Below, piece after piece: positions 38,495 to 45,446 of a stretch of DNA of 47,750 nucleotides. Under the pieces are notes generated by a model, which was given only the letters and a program-made list of their open reading frames with translations, had not been told where the DNA came from and made no database searches. A program made the position numbers and the translations under genes. Positions within the stretch are counted from its first letter, which is position 1. The number at the start of each line of letters is the position of its first letter. The DNA is from Bradyrhizobium guangdongense (GTDB taxonomy: Bacteria; Pseudomonadota; Alphaproteobacteria; Rhizobiales; Xanthobacteraceae), in the NCBI RefSeq assembly GCF_006483445.1, contig NZ_PPPT01000114.1:1-47750 (forward strand), in the 5' to 3' direction.

Positions 38495-39829
38495 ATGACC
38501 CAGCGCTTTGACGTGATCCTGAAATCCGGCACCGTGGTCAATCAGGACGGCGAGGGTATCAGGGACATCGGCATCACGGGCGGCCGCATCGCCGAGATCG
38601 GCAGCCTGTCGCAGGCGTCCGCCGGCGAAACCGTCGATTGCAAGGGCCTGCACATCCTGCCCGGCGTGATCGACACGCAGGTGCATTTCCGCGAACCGGG
38701 CCTGACGCACAAGGAAGACCTCGAAACGGGCTCGCGCAGCGCCGTCATGGGCGGCGTCACCGCCGTATTCGAGATGCCGAACACCAATCCGCTGACCGTC
38801 ACCGAAGAGGCATTTACCGCGAAGATCGAGGCGGGCCATCATCGCATGCATTGCGATTTCGCCTTCTTCATCGGCGGCACCCGCGAGAACGTGAACCATC
38901 TGCCGGAGCTGGAACGCGCGCCGGGCTGCGCCGGCGTCAAAGTGTTCATCGGATCCTCGACAGGCGCGCTGCTGGTCGAGGACGACGAAAGCCTGCGCCG
39001 CATTTTTCAGGTGATCCGTCGCCGCGCCGCCTTCCATGCCGAAGACGAGTACCGCCTCAACGACCGCAAGCCGCTGCGCATCGAGGGTGATCCGCGCTCG
39101 CATCCGGTATGGCGCGACGAGACCGCGGCGTTGATGGCGACCGAGCGCCTGGTCAACCTCGCGCGCGAGACGGGAAAACGCATCCACGTGCTGCACATCT
39201 CGACCAAGGAAGAGATCGAATATCTGCGCGACCACAAGGACGTCGCCTCCTGCGAAGCCACGCCGCATCACCTCACCATGGCCGCGCCCGAATGCTACGA
39301 GCGGCTCGGCACGCTGGCACAGATGAATCCGCCAGTGCGCGGTGCCGATCACCGCGCCGGCATCTGGCGCGGCATCGAGCAGGGGATCATCGACGTGCTC
39401 GGCTCCGACCACGCGCCGCATACGCTGGAGGAGAAGCAGAAGGCGTATCCCGCTTCGCCCTCGGGCATGACCGGCGTGCAGACGCTGGTGCCGTTGATGC
39501 TCGACCACGTCAATGCCGGCCGGCTCTCGCTGGCGCGCTTCGTCGACCTCACCAGCGCAGGCCCCGCGCGCCTGTTCAACATCGCCTGCAAGGGCCGCAT
39601 CGCCGCCGGCTACGACGCCGACTTCACGGTCGTTGACCTCAAGCGCAGCGAGACCATCACCAACAAATGGACCGCCTCGAAAGCGGGCTGGACCCCCTAT
39701 GACGGCCTACGCGTCACCGGCTGGCCGGTCGGCACCTTCGTCCGCGGCAAGCGCGTGATGTGGCAGGGCGAGCTGACAACGGCCTCGCAGGGCGAGCCGG
39801 TGCGGTTTCTGGAGACGCTAAAGGCGTAA
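38495..39829 (+). CDS. pyrC: dihydroorotase-family amidohydrolase
   Basis: A 444-residue type I dihydroorotase, which closes or opens the dihydroorotate ring in pyrimidine synthesis. Metal-site motifs are DTQVHFREPG (60-69), carboxylated Lys in KVFIGSSTG, HVLHIS, ATPHH and the catalytic Asp in GSDHAPH. The first His of the usual HxH pair is Gln62 here; His64 remains. I believe this QxH form occurs in an alphaproteobacterial subgroup annotated as dihydroorotase, but activity as allantoinase or another amidohydrolase is possible. No other pyrimidine gene is adjacent. ATG 38495 follows GAGACGGA. Confidence 0.85.
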   Translation: MTQRFDVILKSGTVVNQDGEGIRDIGITGGRIAEIGSLSQASAGETVDCKGLHILPGVIDTQVHFREPGLTHKEDLETGSRSAVMGGVTAVFEMPNTNPLTVTEEAFTAKIEAGHHRMHCDFAFFIGGTRENVNHLPELERAPGCAGVKVFIGSSTGALLVEDDESLRRIFQVIRRRAAFHAEDEYRLNDRKPLRIEGDPRSHPVWRDETAALMATERLVNLARETGKRIHVLHISTKEEIEYLRDHKDVASCEATPHHLTMAAPECYERLGTLAQMNPPVRGADHRAGIWRGIEQGIIDVLGSDHAPHTLEEKQKAYPASPSGMTGVQTLVPLMLDHVNAGRLSLARFVDLTSAGPARLFNIACKGRIAAGYDADFTVVDLKRSETITNKWTASKAGWTPYDGLRVTGWPVGTFVRGKRVMWQGELTTASQGEPVRFLETLKA

Positions 39830-39858
39830 GGGCGCGCGCGTTGGCGGGTCCACATACT

Positions 39859-39938
39859 CGTCATTGCGAGCGCAGCGAAGCAATCCAGAATCTTTCCGCG
39901 GCGACAGTCTGGATTGCTTCGCTGCGCTCGCAATGACG
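39859..39938. repeat. 31-bp-arm palindromic repeat
   Basis: Bases 39859-39889 are the exact reverse complement of 39908-39938, with an 18-nt spacer. The arm contains GCGAGCGCAGCGAAGCAATC. A half-copy is at 5936 and a worn relic near 17022. It lies in the gap between the dihydroorotase and sulfurtransferase genes. It is an intergenic palindromic repeat rather than an IS, as it encodes nothing. Confidence 0.92.
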
Positions 39939-39979
39939 CGGGGGAACAAGCTACGGTTCCTCGACAGGGAGAGCAGTGA

Positions 39980-40849
39980 ATGACCCAGCCCACCGCCCTC
40001 ATCACCACCGCGCAACTCGCTGCCATCCTCGGCGATCCCGCCTTACGCCTCTACGACTGCACGACCTACAACGAGCCGGTGCCGCCCGGCAGCGACGTGC
40101 CCTATCGCGCCGTGCCCGGCGACAAGACGTTCGCGGAAGGCCACATTCCTGGCGCCGGTTTTCTCGACCTGCAGGGCGAGTTCTCCGACGCCTCCGCGCA
40201 GCAGTTCTTCATGATGCCCGGTGTCCCGCAACTGGAGGCCGCCTTCGGCCGCCACGGCATGGATGCGACCAAGACCATCGTGCTCTACAGCATCGGCACC
40301 ATGATGTGGTCGACGCGGTTCTGGTGGATGCTGCGTTCGCTCGGCGTCGAGGCAAAGGTCCTCGACGGCGGGTTCGACAAATGGAAGGCGGAGGCTCGGC
40401 CGATTGAGCAGGGCGCGCCGAAAGGCTATCCGCCAGCGACGTTCAAGGCTTCGCCGCGTGCCGGCTTCTTCGTGGATAAGTCGACGGTGCTGTCCCGGAT
40501 CGGCGATGCCTCAACCGTGACCGTTAATGCGCTCGGACCGCAGTTTCATCGCGGCCTTGAGCCGAGCCGCTATGGCCGGCCCGGGCGGGTTCCCGGCAGC
40601 GTGAACGTGTCGGCGGCGACGTTGGTCAATCCTGACAAGACGCTCACCACACTCGCGGACGCCGAAGCAAGATTCGCTAGCCAAGGCGTGACGCGCGACA
40701 AGAACGTGATCTGCTATTGCGGCGGCGGCATCTCGGCGACCATCGACCTCTTCTTGCTGACCGCGCTCGGCTACGACAATCTCACGCTCTACGACGCCTC
40801 GATGGGTGAATGGGCCAGGGACGCGAACCTGCCGATTGAAACGGACTAG
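39980..40849 (+). CDS. rhodanese-type sulfurtransferase
   Basis: A 289-residue two-domain rhodanese that moves sulfane sulfur from thiosulfate or mercaptopyruvate to an acceptor such as cyanide or a thiol. The first domain (about 10-140) is inactive: its Cys-loop position reads SIGTMMWST. The second (165-285) has the active Cys247 in CYCGGGISATI. The six-residue loop CGGGIS-A is nearer thiosulfate-type than the CGSGVT of mercaptopyruvate enzymes. GGGAG precedes ATG 39980. It sits just upstream of the ECF sigma gene but outside the shared promoter motif. Confidence 0.92.
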   Translation: MTQPTALITTAQLAAILGDPALRLYDCTTYNEPVPPGSDVPYRAVPGDKTFAEGHIPGAGFLDLQGEFSDASAQQFFMMPGVPQLEAAFGRHGMDATKTIVLYSIGTMMWSTRFWWMLRSLGVEAKVLDGGFDKWKAEARPIEQGAPKGYPPATFKASPRAGFFVDKSTVLSRIGDASTVTVNALGPQFHRGLEPSRYGRPGRVPGSVNVSAATLVNPDKTLTTLADAEARFASQGVTRDKNVICYCGGGISATIDLFLLTALGYDNLTLYDASMGEWARDANLPIETD

Positions 40850-40866
40850 GAGAGGGCGCAGAAATC

Positions 40867-40896
40867 CGGGAACCTTTTTCATCGGCTCGCATCCAA
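40867..40896 (+). promoter_or_regulatory. candidate ECF promoter of the sigma gene
   Basis: CGGGAAC (40867-40873), 16 nt, CATCCAA (40890-40896). The same two blocks at the same spacing precede the DUF4142 gene at 41624. GGAAC is a classic ECF -35 core. A transcript would begin near 40903, upstream of a GGAGA ribosome site. Confidence 0.75.
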
Positions 40897-40922
40897 TGTC
40901 CGCTAGAACTGGAGACGAGCCC

Positions 40923-41618
40923 GTGACCGCCATGCATCGCACCGCAACATTTCCGGATATCGATACCGGCACGCCCGAGGCCGAGCTGGTCCGCCGCGCG
41001 CAGGCCCGCGACGAGGCCGCGCTGCGCGCCATCATGCAGGCCAATAACCGCAGGCTCTATCGTCTCGCCCGCGGCATCTTGCGCAGCGACAGCGAGGCCG
41101 AGGACGTGGTGCAGGAAACTTATGTCCGCGCCTTCACCCATCTCGACAGCTTTCGCGGCGAGTCAGGGCTGTCGACCTGGTTGTCGCGCATCGCCATCAA
41201 CGAGGCGCTCGGCCGCGTGCGCAGCCAAAAGCCTCACGTCGAGCTCGGATCGGTGCCGGAGGCAACGCTCGAAGCGCAGATCATCCCGTTCCCCCTCTCG
41301 TCTGTCGATCCGGAAAAATCCATGGCCCAACGTGAGATCCAGCGCGTCGTCGAGCATGCCGTCGATGAATTGCCTGATGTCTTCCGCATGGTCTTCATCG
41401 CGCGGGTGATGGAGGGCATGAGCATGGAGGAGACGGCGACGCTGCTCGGCGTCAAGCCGGAGACGGTGAAGACGCGGCTGCATCGCGCGCGCACCATGCT
41501 GCGCGAGAACGTCGAGAAGAAGATCGGCCCCGTGGTGATGAATGCGTTCCCGTTCGCAGGCGTACGCTGCGAGCGTCTGACCGAAGCCGTGCTGAAGCGC
41601 CTAGGAATCGGCGCATAA
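40923..41618 (+). CDS. ECF-type RNA polymerase sigma factor
   Basis: A 231-residue sigma-70 family, extracytoplasmic-function factor. Region 2 (about 30-100) includes AEDVVQETYVRAFTHLDSFR and GLSTWLSRIAINEALGRVR; region 4 (about 145-195) includes MSMEETATLLGVKPETVKTR and LHRARTMLRENV. A 35-residue tail after region 4 carries FPFAGVRC with Cys216. No anti-sigma gene is adjacent, so control may use that tail or a distant partner. GTG 40923 is chosen because GGAGA lies 7 nt before it and the predicted promoter's -10 covers the earlier ATG 40896; ATG 40932 is the alternative. Confidence 0.92.
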   Translation: MTAMHRTATFPDIDTGTPEAELVRRAQARDEAALRAIMQANNRRLYRLARGILRSDSEAEDVVQETYVRAFTHLDSFRGESGLSTWLSRIAINEALGRVRSQKPHVELGSVPEATLEAQIIPFPLSSVDPEKSMAQREIQRVVEHAVDELPDVFRMVFIARVMEGMSMEETATLLGVKPETVKTRLHRARTMLRENVEKKIGPVVMNAFPFAGVRCERLTEAVLKRLGIGA

Positions 41619-41623
41619 TTTTT

Positions 41624-41653
41624 CGGGAACGTTCGCGCAAATTTCTCATCCAA
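41624..41653 (+). promoter_or_regulatory. candidate ECF promoter of the DUF4142-cupredoxin unit
   Basis: CGGGAAC (41624-41630), 16 nt, CATCCAA (41647-41653), a 14-of-14 match to the element before the sigma gene with unrelated spacer. It starts 6 nt after the sigma stop. The leader that follows carries a short GCCGG/CCGGC stem and AGGAG at the DUF4142 start. Confidence 0.78.
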
Positions 41654-41706
41654 CTCCTGTGCAAGCAACGCGCCGGAAAAATGCCGGCACTACAGGAGTG
41701 TCAAAC

Positions 41707-42228
41707 ATGTTCGTTCGATGGAGCGCGGCGATCGCCGCGGTCGCCCTTTTGTCCGGCCCAACGCTCGCTCAGAGTCCCAAGCCGACCGATCCGCAGATCG
41801 CGCATATCGCCTACACCGCAGGTGTGATCGACATCAACGCCGCCAAGCAGGCGATCAAGAAAACCAAGAGCAAGGACGTCAAGGCGTTCGCCGAGGACAT
41901 GGTTCGCGACCATGAGGCCGTCAACAAGCAGGCGCTCGCGCTGGTCAAGAAGCTGAACGTCACGCCGGAGGATAACGACACCAGCAAGACGCTGTCGAAG
42001 CAGGCCAGCGACAAGCTCGCCGAGCTCGATAAGCTCAGCGGCGCTGCGTACGACAAGGCTTATGTCCAGAACGAGGTCGCCTACCACAAGGCAGTCAACG
42101 GCGCGCTGGAAACCCAGCTCATTCCCTCCGCAAACAATGCCGAGTTGAAGAGCCTGTTGCAGACCGGCCTGAAGATATTTCAGGGCCACCAGCAGCACGC
42201 CGAGCATGTCGCGGCCGAGCTGAAATAG
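41707..42228 (+). CDS. exported DUF4142 protein
   Basis: A 173-residue periplasmic protein: signal peptide MFVRWSAAIAAVALLSGPTL-AQ, then a four-helix DUF4142 bundle (IAHIAYTAGVIDINAAKQAI, VKAFAEDMVRDHEAVNKQAL, YVQNEVAYHKAVNGALETQL, LLQTGLKIFQGHQQHAEHVA) with family His residues such as DH and YH. The fold is ferritin-like; some relatives are linked to stress, none with a firm function. AGGAG lies 8 nt before ATG 41707. It is probably in one transcript with the cupredoxin gene 10 nt downstream and driven by the ECF sigma. Confidence 0.92.
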   Translation: MFVRWSAAIAAVALLSGPTLAQSPKPTDPQIAHIAYTAGVIDINAAKQAIKKTKSKDVKAFAEDMVRDHEAVNKQALALVKKLNVTPEDNDTSKTLSKQASDKLAELDKLSGAAYDKAYVQNEVAYHKAVNGALETQLIPSANNAELKSLLQTGLKIFQGHQQHAEHVAAELK

Positions 42229-42238
42229 GGAGCGCGCG

Positions 42239-42559
42239 ATGGAGCCGGGACGGCTGTTGGCGATCGCACGCGCGATCGCATTCGTGGCGATGATCGTCCC
42301 GGCACGAGCGGAGACGGTTCAGATCACGATGGAGAACCTCGAATTCGCGCCGGCCGATGTTGCGTTGAAGGTCGGCGACACCGTCGAGTGGATCAACAAG
42401 GACGTGTTCGCTCACACGGCCACCGCGAGAGGCGGCGATTTCGACGTCAATCTCCCGGCGAAGAAATCGGCGACATCGATCGTGAAGAAGGCAGGCATCG
42501 TGGAGTATTACTGCCGCTTTCATCCGAACATGAAAGCTGTGCTCAGGATCGCACCGTAG
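42239..42559 (+). CDS. cupredoxin (plastocyanin/amicyanin-like copper protein)
   Basis: A 106-residue exported blue-copper-type electron carrier. A signal peptide (LLAIARAIAFVAMIVPARA) is followed by a single cupredoxin domain. All four type 1 copper ligands are visible: His59 in FAHTA, then Cys92, His95 and Met98 in YYCRFHPNM. GGGAG stands 6 nt before ATG 42239. It lies 10 nt after DUF4142 and is followed by an intrinsic terminator, closing the sigma-driven unit. The redox partner is unknown. Confidence 0.93.
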   Translation: MEPGRLLAIARAIAFVAMIVPARAETVQITMENLEFAPADVALKVGDTVEWINKDVFAHTATARGGDFDVNLPAKKSATSIVKKAGIVEYYCRFHPNMKAVLRIAP

Positions 42560-42563
42560 CGGG

Positions 42564-42588
42564 CGCCGGGAAAATCTCCCGGCGTTTT
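42564..42588 (+). terminator. intrinsic terminator after the cupredoxin gene
   Basis: CGCCGGGA (42564-42571), loop AAATC, TCCCGGCG (42577-42584), then TTTT. It begins 4 nt after the cupredoxin stop. Confidence 0.88.
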
Positions 42589-42595
42589 CCAGACT

Positions 42596-42705
42596 AATGC
42601 TTGTCTGCGGAAATCCGCGTCTGTGCGATAACGGCCCGGACATCGCGACGTGTCGCGGGTCATTCATCCGAAACTGGCCCCGTTCAACCGAGCGGGGTCA
42701 TTTTT
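42596..42705 (+). ncRNA. candidate small RNA with its own terminator
   Basis: After the cupredoxin terminator the plus strand shows three hairpins in a row: GCGGA-AA-TCCGC (42606-42617), CGCGAC-GT-GTCGCG (near 42644-42657), and a 10-bp stem TGGCCCCGTT/AGCGGGGTCA (42675-42684 with 42691-42700) ending in TTTTT. No plus-strand gene needs a second terminator here, since the next gene is on the minus strand and convergent. A 37-codon frame from 42597 lacks a ribosome site. No promoter is convincing. Alternatively the stem is a back-up terminator. Confidence 0.4.
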
Positions 42706-42714
42706 CGTGAGGGT

Positions 42715-42981
42715 TTACTGCCGCGCCAGGTCGACGGAGAATTCGCCGTTGCGCACGCGTCCGGCGAGGCCCTCGACGAACTTTGCCACGGGATCCTCGC
42801 CATAGGTGCCGACGAGCTCGGCAAGCGCGGCGAACAGGCTCGCCTGCGCGAGGCAGTCGCCGTCGACGCCATCATGGCGCGCTTCGGCCCAGGCCTCGTT
42901 GAGATAGCTGAGTGCAGCCTGCTTCTGCTCGTGGTCGGGCAGCGGCGCGCGGGCGGGTGCGTAGGAAATCGGAGAACTCAT
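42715..42981 (-). CDS. small conserved hypothetical protein
   Basis: An 88-residue protein, largely helical: MSSPISYAPARAPLPDHEQK, then QAALSYLNEAWAEARHDGVD and LFAALAELVGTYGEDPVAKF, ending VRNGEFSVDLARQ. There is no signal peptide or known motif. ATG 42981 has GGGA nearby; a start 27 nt upstream is in frame but has no support. Codon pattern and clean boundaries support it as a real gene of unknown function. Confidence 0.7.
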   Translation of the reverse strand: MSSPISYAPARAPLPDHEQKQAALSYLNEAWAEARHDGVDGDCLAQASLFAALAELVGTYGEDPVAKFVEGLAGRVRNGEFSVDLARQ

Positions 42982-43135
42982 GAATCCCGGACAAGGCTGG
43001 AGGCGCAATCCACGGCGACGCGCTGGTTGTTAACGTGTAGCACGCGCACCGGAACCGCCTAGCCCACATCTTTAGGAACGGTTAACGGGTGTGAACAATG
43101 TGGATTAGTGGTTCCGCAGACACGTGCGGCGAGGC

Positions 43136-43513
43136 TCAGTTCGCGTAGCGCGCGGTGAGATCGCGCGAGATTTTCGAGCCTTCCTCGATGTAGCGGCGGA
43201 TCGCGACCGAGGCCGCGGGCGTGCAGCTCCGATAGGTCTGCTGAAAGCCGTTATAGCCGCGGTTGAAGCCCGCGATCATGCGGGTGCGGCGCTCGCCGGA
43301 GGGCGTCTCTGCGTCGATCAGCGCCTGCATCTCGTTGCGCCATTTGTTGCCCTCATTGGCCCCGCAGATGCCGCGGAGATAGTGCAGGCCGCCAAGGATC
43401 TCGGCGAGCCGTTGTAGATCGCCGTCGAACGGCGCTGCCGCGTCCTGGGCCCGGGCGGGCACGGCGGTGCAGGCCAGAATCAGGGCAAAAATGGCGAGGG
43501 ATCGCATCAACAT
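43136..43513 (-). CDS. exported TIGR02301-type protein
   Basis: A 125-residue protein with signal peptide MLMRSLAIFALILACTAVPA-RAQ and a mature domain containing LAEILGGLHYLRGICGANEG, KWRNEMQALIDAETPSGERR and FNRGYNGFQQTYRSCTPAAS. This is the TIGR02301 pattern of Rhizobiales periplasmic proteins with unknown function; two Cys may pair. Start ATG 43513 fits the signal peptide; ATG 43507 is an alternative. It follows the Nudix gene 54 nt downstream on the same strand. Confidence 0.83.
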   Translation of the reverse strand: MLMRSLAIFALILACTAVPARAQDAAAPFDGDLQRLAEILGGLHYLRGICGANEGNKWRNEMQALIDAETPSGERRTRMIAGFNRGYNGFQQTYRSCTPAASVAIRRYIEEGSKISRDLTARYAN

Positions 43514-43567
43514 CGGCGGTGATATGCCCCCTCCGGCCGGGGGAAGCAAGGCAGGCAGGAACCGGGA

Positions 43568-44002
43568 TCAGGACCCGATCAGCCGTTCCGCCTGCAAAAC
43601 GACATCTTCCAGCCCGCCGGTCATCTTGAGGTCGCCGATGGCTTGGAATTCGGACGGCGCGAGCCAGCGGAAGTCGTCGAGCTCGTCGTTCAGGCTGGGC
43701 TCCCGGCCAACCCAGCGGGCGGCAAAGGACATGATGAGGTAGTGGCCGGCGCCACCAGCGGCCGGCAGCACCTCGCGCCAGCCGGCGAGGCCGACGATCT
43801 CGATATTGAGCCCGGTCTCCTCGTCGACCTCGCGCGCCAGCGCCTGGTGCAAGGATTCGCCGAATTCGACCCGGCCGCCCGGCAGCGAATAGAAGCCTTT
43901 TGCGGGTGAGCGGGCGCGGCGAACCAGCAGCACCTTGCCGTCGCGGAAAATCGCCGCGCTGACGGCGAGCTGGGGGCGGGCGGGCTGGTCGGGCGACGAC
44001 AC
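43568..44002 (-). CDS. Nudix hydrolase
   Basis: A 144-residue Nudix pyrophosphohydrolase. The Nudix box is complete: Gly43, Glu49, then REVDEETGL at 57-65, matching G-x5-E-x7-REUxEExGU. LVRRARSPAKGFYSLPGGRV is the typical nucleotide-binding lead-in, as in MutT/ADP-ribose pyrophosphatase-like members; the substrate cannot be read. GTG 44002 is the start, 3 nt after the stop of the upstream hypothetical gene, so the pair is probably one transcript. Confidence 0.9.
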   Translation of the reverse strand: MSSPDQPARPQLAVSAAIFRDGKVLLVRRARSPAKGFYSLPGGRVEFGESLHQALAREVDEETGLNIEIVGLAGWREVLPAAGGAGHYLIMSFAARWVGREPSLNDELDDFRWLAPSEFQAIGDLKMTGGLEDVVLQAERLIGS

Positions 44003-44005
44003 GTG

Positions 44006-44506
44006 TCAGTTCGCCATGATGGTGTCGATGTCGGCCTCGGTGCCGCCATTGATGATGCCGCCGCAGGCGGCGATCAGCGGCCTGATCCAGAGCGACGCCT
44101 GCTCGGCGAGGCGCACCTTGGTCTGGTCTTTCTCGACCTCGCGCATGGCAGAGCCGACCGCCGTCAGGATCGAGGTCATGGTGTCGGTGATGTGGTCGAA
44201 CTGGCCGCGCACGGCGGGGTCGGCCTTCTCATAGGCTTCGATCGCGAGGTCGCGCGCCTTGAAATTGGAGGCCGTGAAATGCTCGGCATAGGACAGCGGC
44301 GTCCAGGTCAGAAAATCTTCCGCGCATTCCGGCATGTCCGGGACCATTTCCAGCAGCATCACGGCTTCATTGAAATGGTTCAGATAGTCGGTGGCAAGGC
44401 CGGTCCGCGGGTTGATGTTGGCCACGCGCAGCCGTTCGGCCCAGGCCGCCGCCTCGGGGCCCGTCACGACTTGCTTTTGCGCGGGTGCGGCGGCCATGGA
44501 GTTCAT
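44006..44506 (-). CDS. conserved hypothetical protein
   Basis: A 166-residue mostly helical cytosolic protein (EAAAWAERLRVANINPRTGL, ATDYLNHFNEAVMLLEMVPD, TWTPLSYAEHFTASNFKARD, ACGGIINGGTEADIDTIMAN). I do not recognise a named family; it seems of a type conserved in Rhizobiales. Start ATG 44506 or the ATG 9 nt inside it. It is upstream of the Nudix gene with 3 nt between, and divergent from the SRAP gene across a 62-nt gap containing CCTATATAGG. Confidence 0.75.
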   Translation of the reverse strand: MNSMAAAPAQKQVVTGPEAAAWAERLRVANINPRTGLATDYLNHFNEAVMLLEMVPDMPECAEDFLTWTPLSYAEHFTASNFKARDLAIEAYEKADPAVRGQFDHITDTMTSILTAVGSAMREVEKDQTKVRLAEQASLWIRPLIAACGGIINGGTEADIDTIMAN

Positions 44507-44568
44507 CAGCTGCAGTGTTAACGTTTGGGGTTAAAAGGACCTGAATGGACCCTATATAGGCACCCAGA

Positions 44569-45327
44569 ATGTGCGGACGCTTCGTCATAACCTCGGCCCC
44601 TGCGGCTTTGCGGCAACTCTTCGGCTATCTCGATCAGCCGAATTTCCCGCCACGGTATAACGTGGCACCGACACAACCGATCCCGGTCGTGTTCATCGAC
44701 AAGGGTGCGCGTCATTTCCACCTGATGCGCTGGGGCCTGCTGCCGAGCTGGGTCAAAGACCCCCGCGGCTTCACTCTGTTGATCAACGCGCGCTCGGAAA
44801 CCGTGCTGGAAAAGCCCGCCTTCAAGCACGCTATACGCCGGCGGCGCGGCCTGATCCCGGCCGACGGCTATTACGAATGGAAGGCGATCGACGGGCGCAA
44901 GCAGCCCTATTTCATCCACCGCGCCGACGGCGCGCCGCTCGGCTTTGCCGCATTGTTCGAGACCTGGCTGGGGCCGAACGGCGAAGAGCTCGACACCGTC
45001 GCGATCGTGACGGCGGCGGCCAGCGAGGACCTTGCCGCGCTGCATGACCGCGTGCCGGTGACCATCAGGCCCGAAGATTTCGAGCGCTGGCTCGACTGCC
45101 GCGGCGACGAGGTCGATGCCGTGCTCGACCTGATGACGGCCCCGCGCATCGGCGAATTCGCCTGGCATCCGGTGTCTACGCGCGTCAACCGTGTCGCGAA
45201 TGATGACGAGCAACTCTTGCTTCCGATTAGCGCGGAGGACATGGAGGCGGAAGCGCCGAAGCCGAAGAAGGTGGTGCGGAAGGCGGCGGCGTCACAGGCC
45301 GACGACGGGCAGGGATCGTTGTTCTGA
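44569..45327 (+). CDS. SOS response-associated peptidase family protein (YedK/HMCES)
   Basis: A 252-residue SRAP domain protein, which forms a thiazolidine crosslink with abasic sites in single-stranded DNA and shields them. The catalytic Cys2 follows the start Met (MCGRFVI), with Asn31 in YNVAPTQ, Glu103 in GYYEWK and His159 in ALHDRVPV making up the active site. The first Met must be removed to free Cys2, which fixes the start at ATG 44569. I looked for an SOS box in the divergent gap and did not see one. It ends before repeat copy 4. Confidence 0.95.
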   Translation: MCGRFVITSAPAALRQLFGYLDQPNFPPRYNVAPTQPIPVVFIDKGARHFHLMRWGLLPSWVKDPRGFTLLINARSETVLEKPAFKHAIRRRRGLIPADGYYEWKAIDGRKQPYFIHRADGAPLGFAALFETWLGPNGEELDTVAIVTAAASEDLAALHDRVPVTIRPEDFERWLDCRGDEVDAVLDLMTAPRIGEFAWHPVSTRVNRVANDDEQLLLPISAEDMEAEAPKPKKVVRKAAASQADDGQGSLF

Positions 45328-45337
45328 TTTCCGCTGC

Positions 45338-45430
45338 CGTAGGGTGGGCAAAGGCGCAACGCGCCGTGCCCGCCATCGCTCCACATGCCTGACAGAAGTG
45401 GTGGGCACGCTTCGCTTTGCCCACCCTACG
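45338..45430. repeat. palindromic intergenic repeat, GTAGGGTGGGC family, copy 4 (flipped)
   Basis: CGTAGGGTGGGCAAAG on the left and CTTTGCCCACCCTACG on the right. The inner landmarks (GCGAAGCGTGCCCACC side) lie on the right here, the reverse of copies 1-3, so this copy is inverted. It sits between the convergent SRAP and CoA transferase genes. Confidence 0.87.
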
Positions 45431-45446
45431 AGTTCAGCGCGAATCC

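Noticed and set aside
42597..42710. 37-codon frame beginning MLVCGNPRLCDNG
   Set aside because: No ribosome site, and the bases are better explained by three RNA hairpins and a terminator.
44507..44568. SOS (LexA) box before the SRAP gene
   Set aside because: No GTTC-N7-GTTC or GAAC-N7-GTTC type site is visible; only CCTATATAGG, too generic to call.
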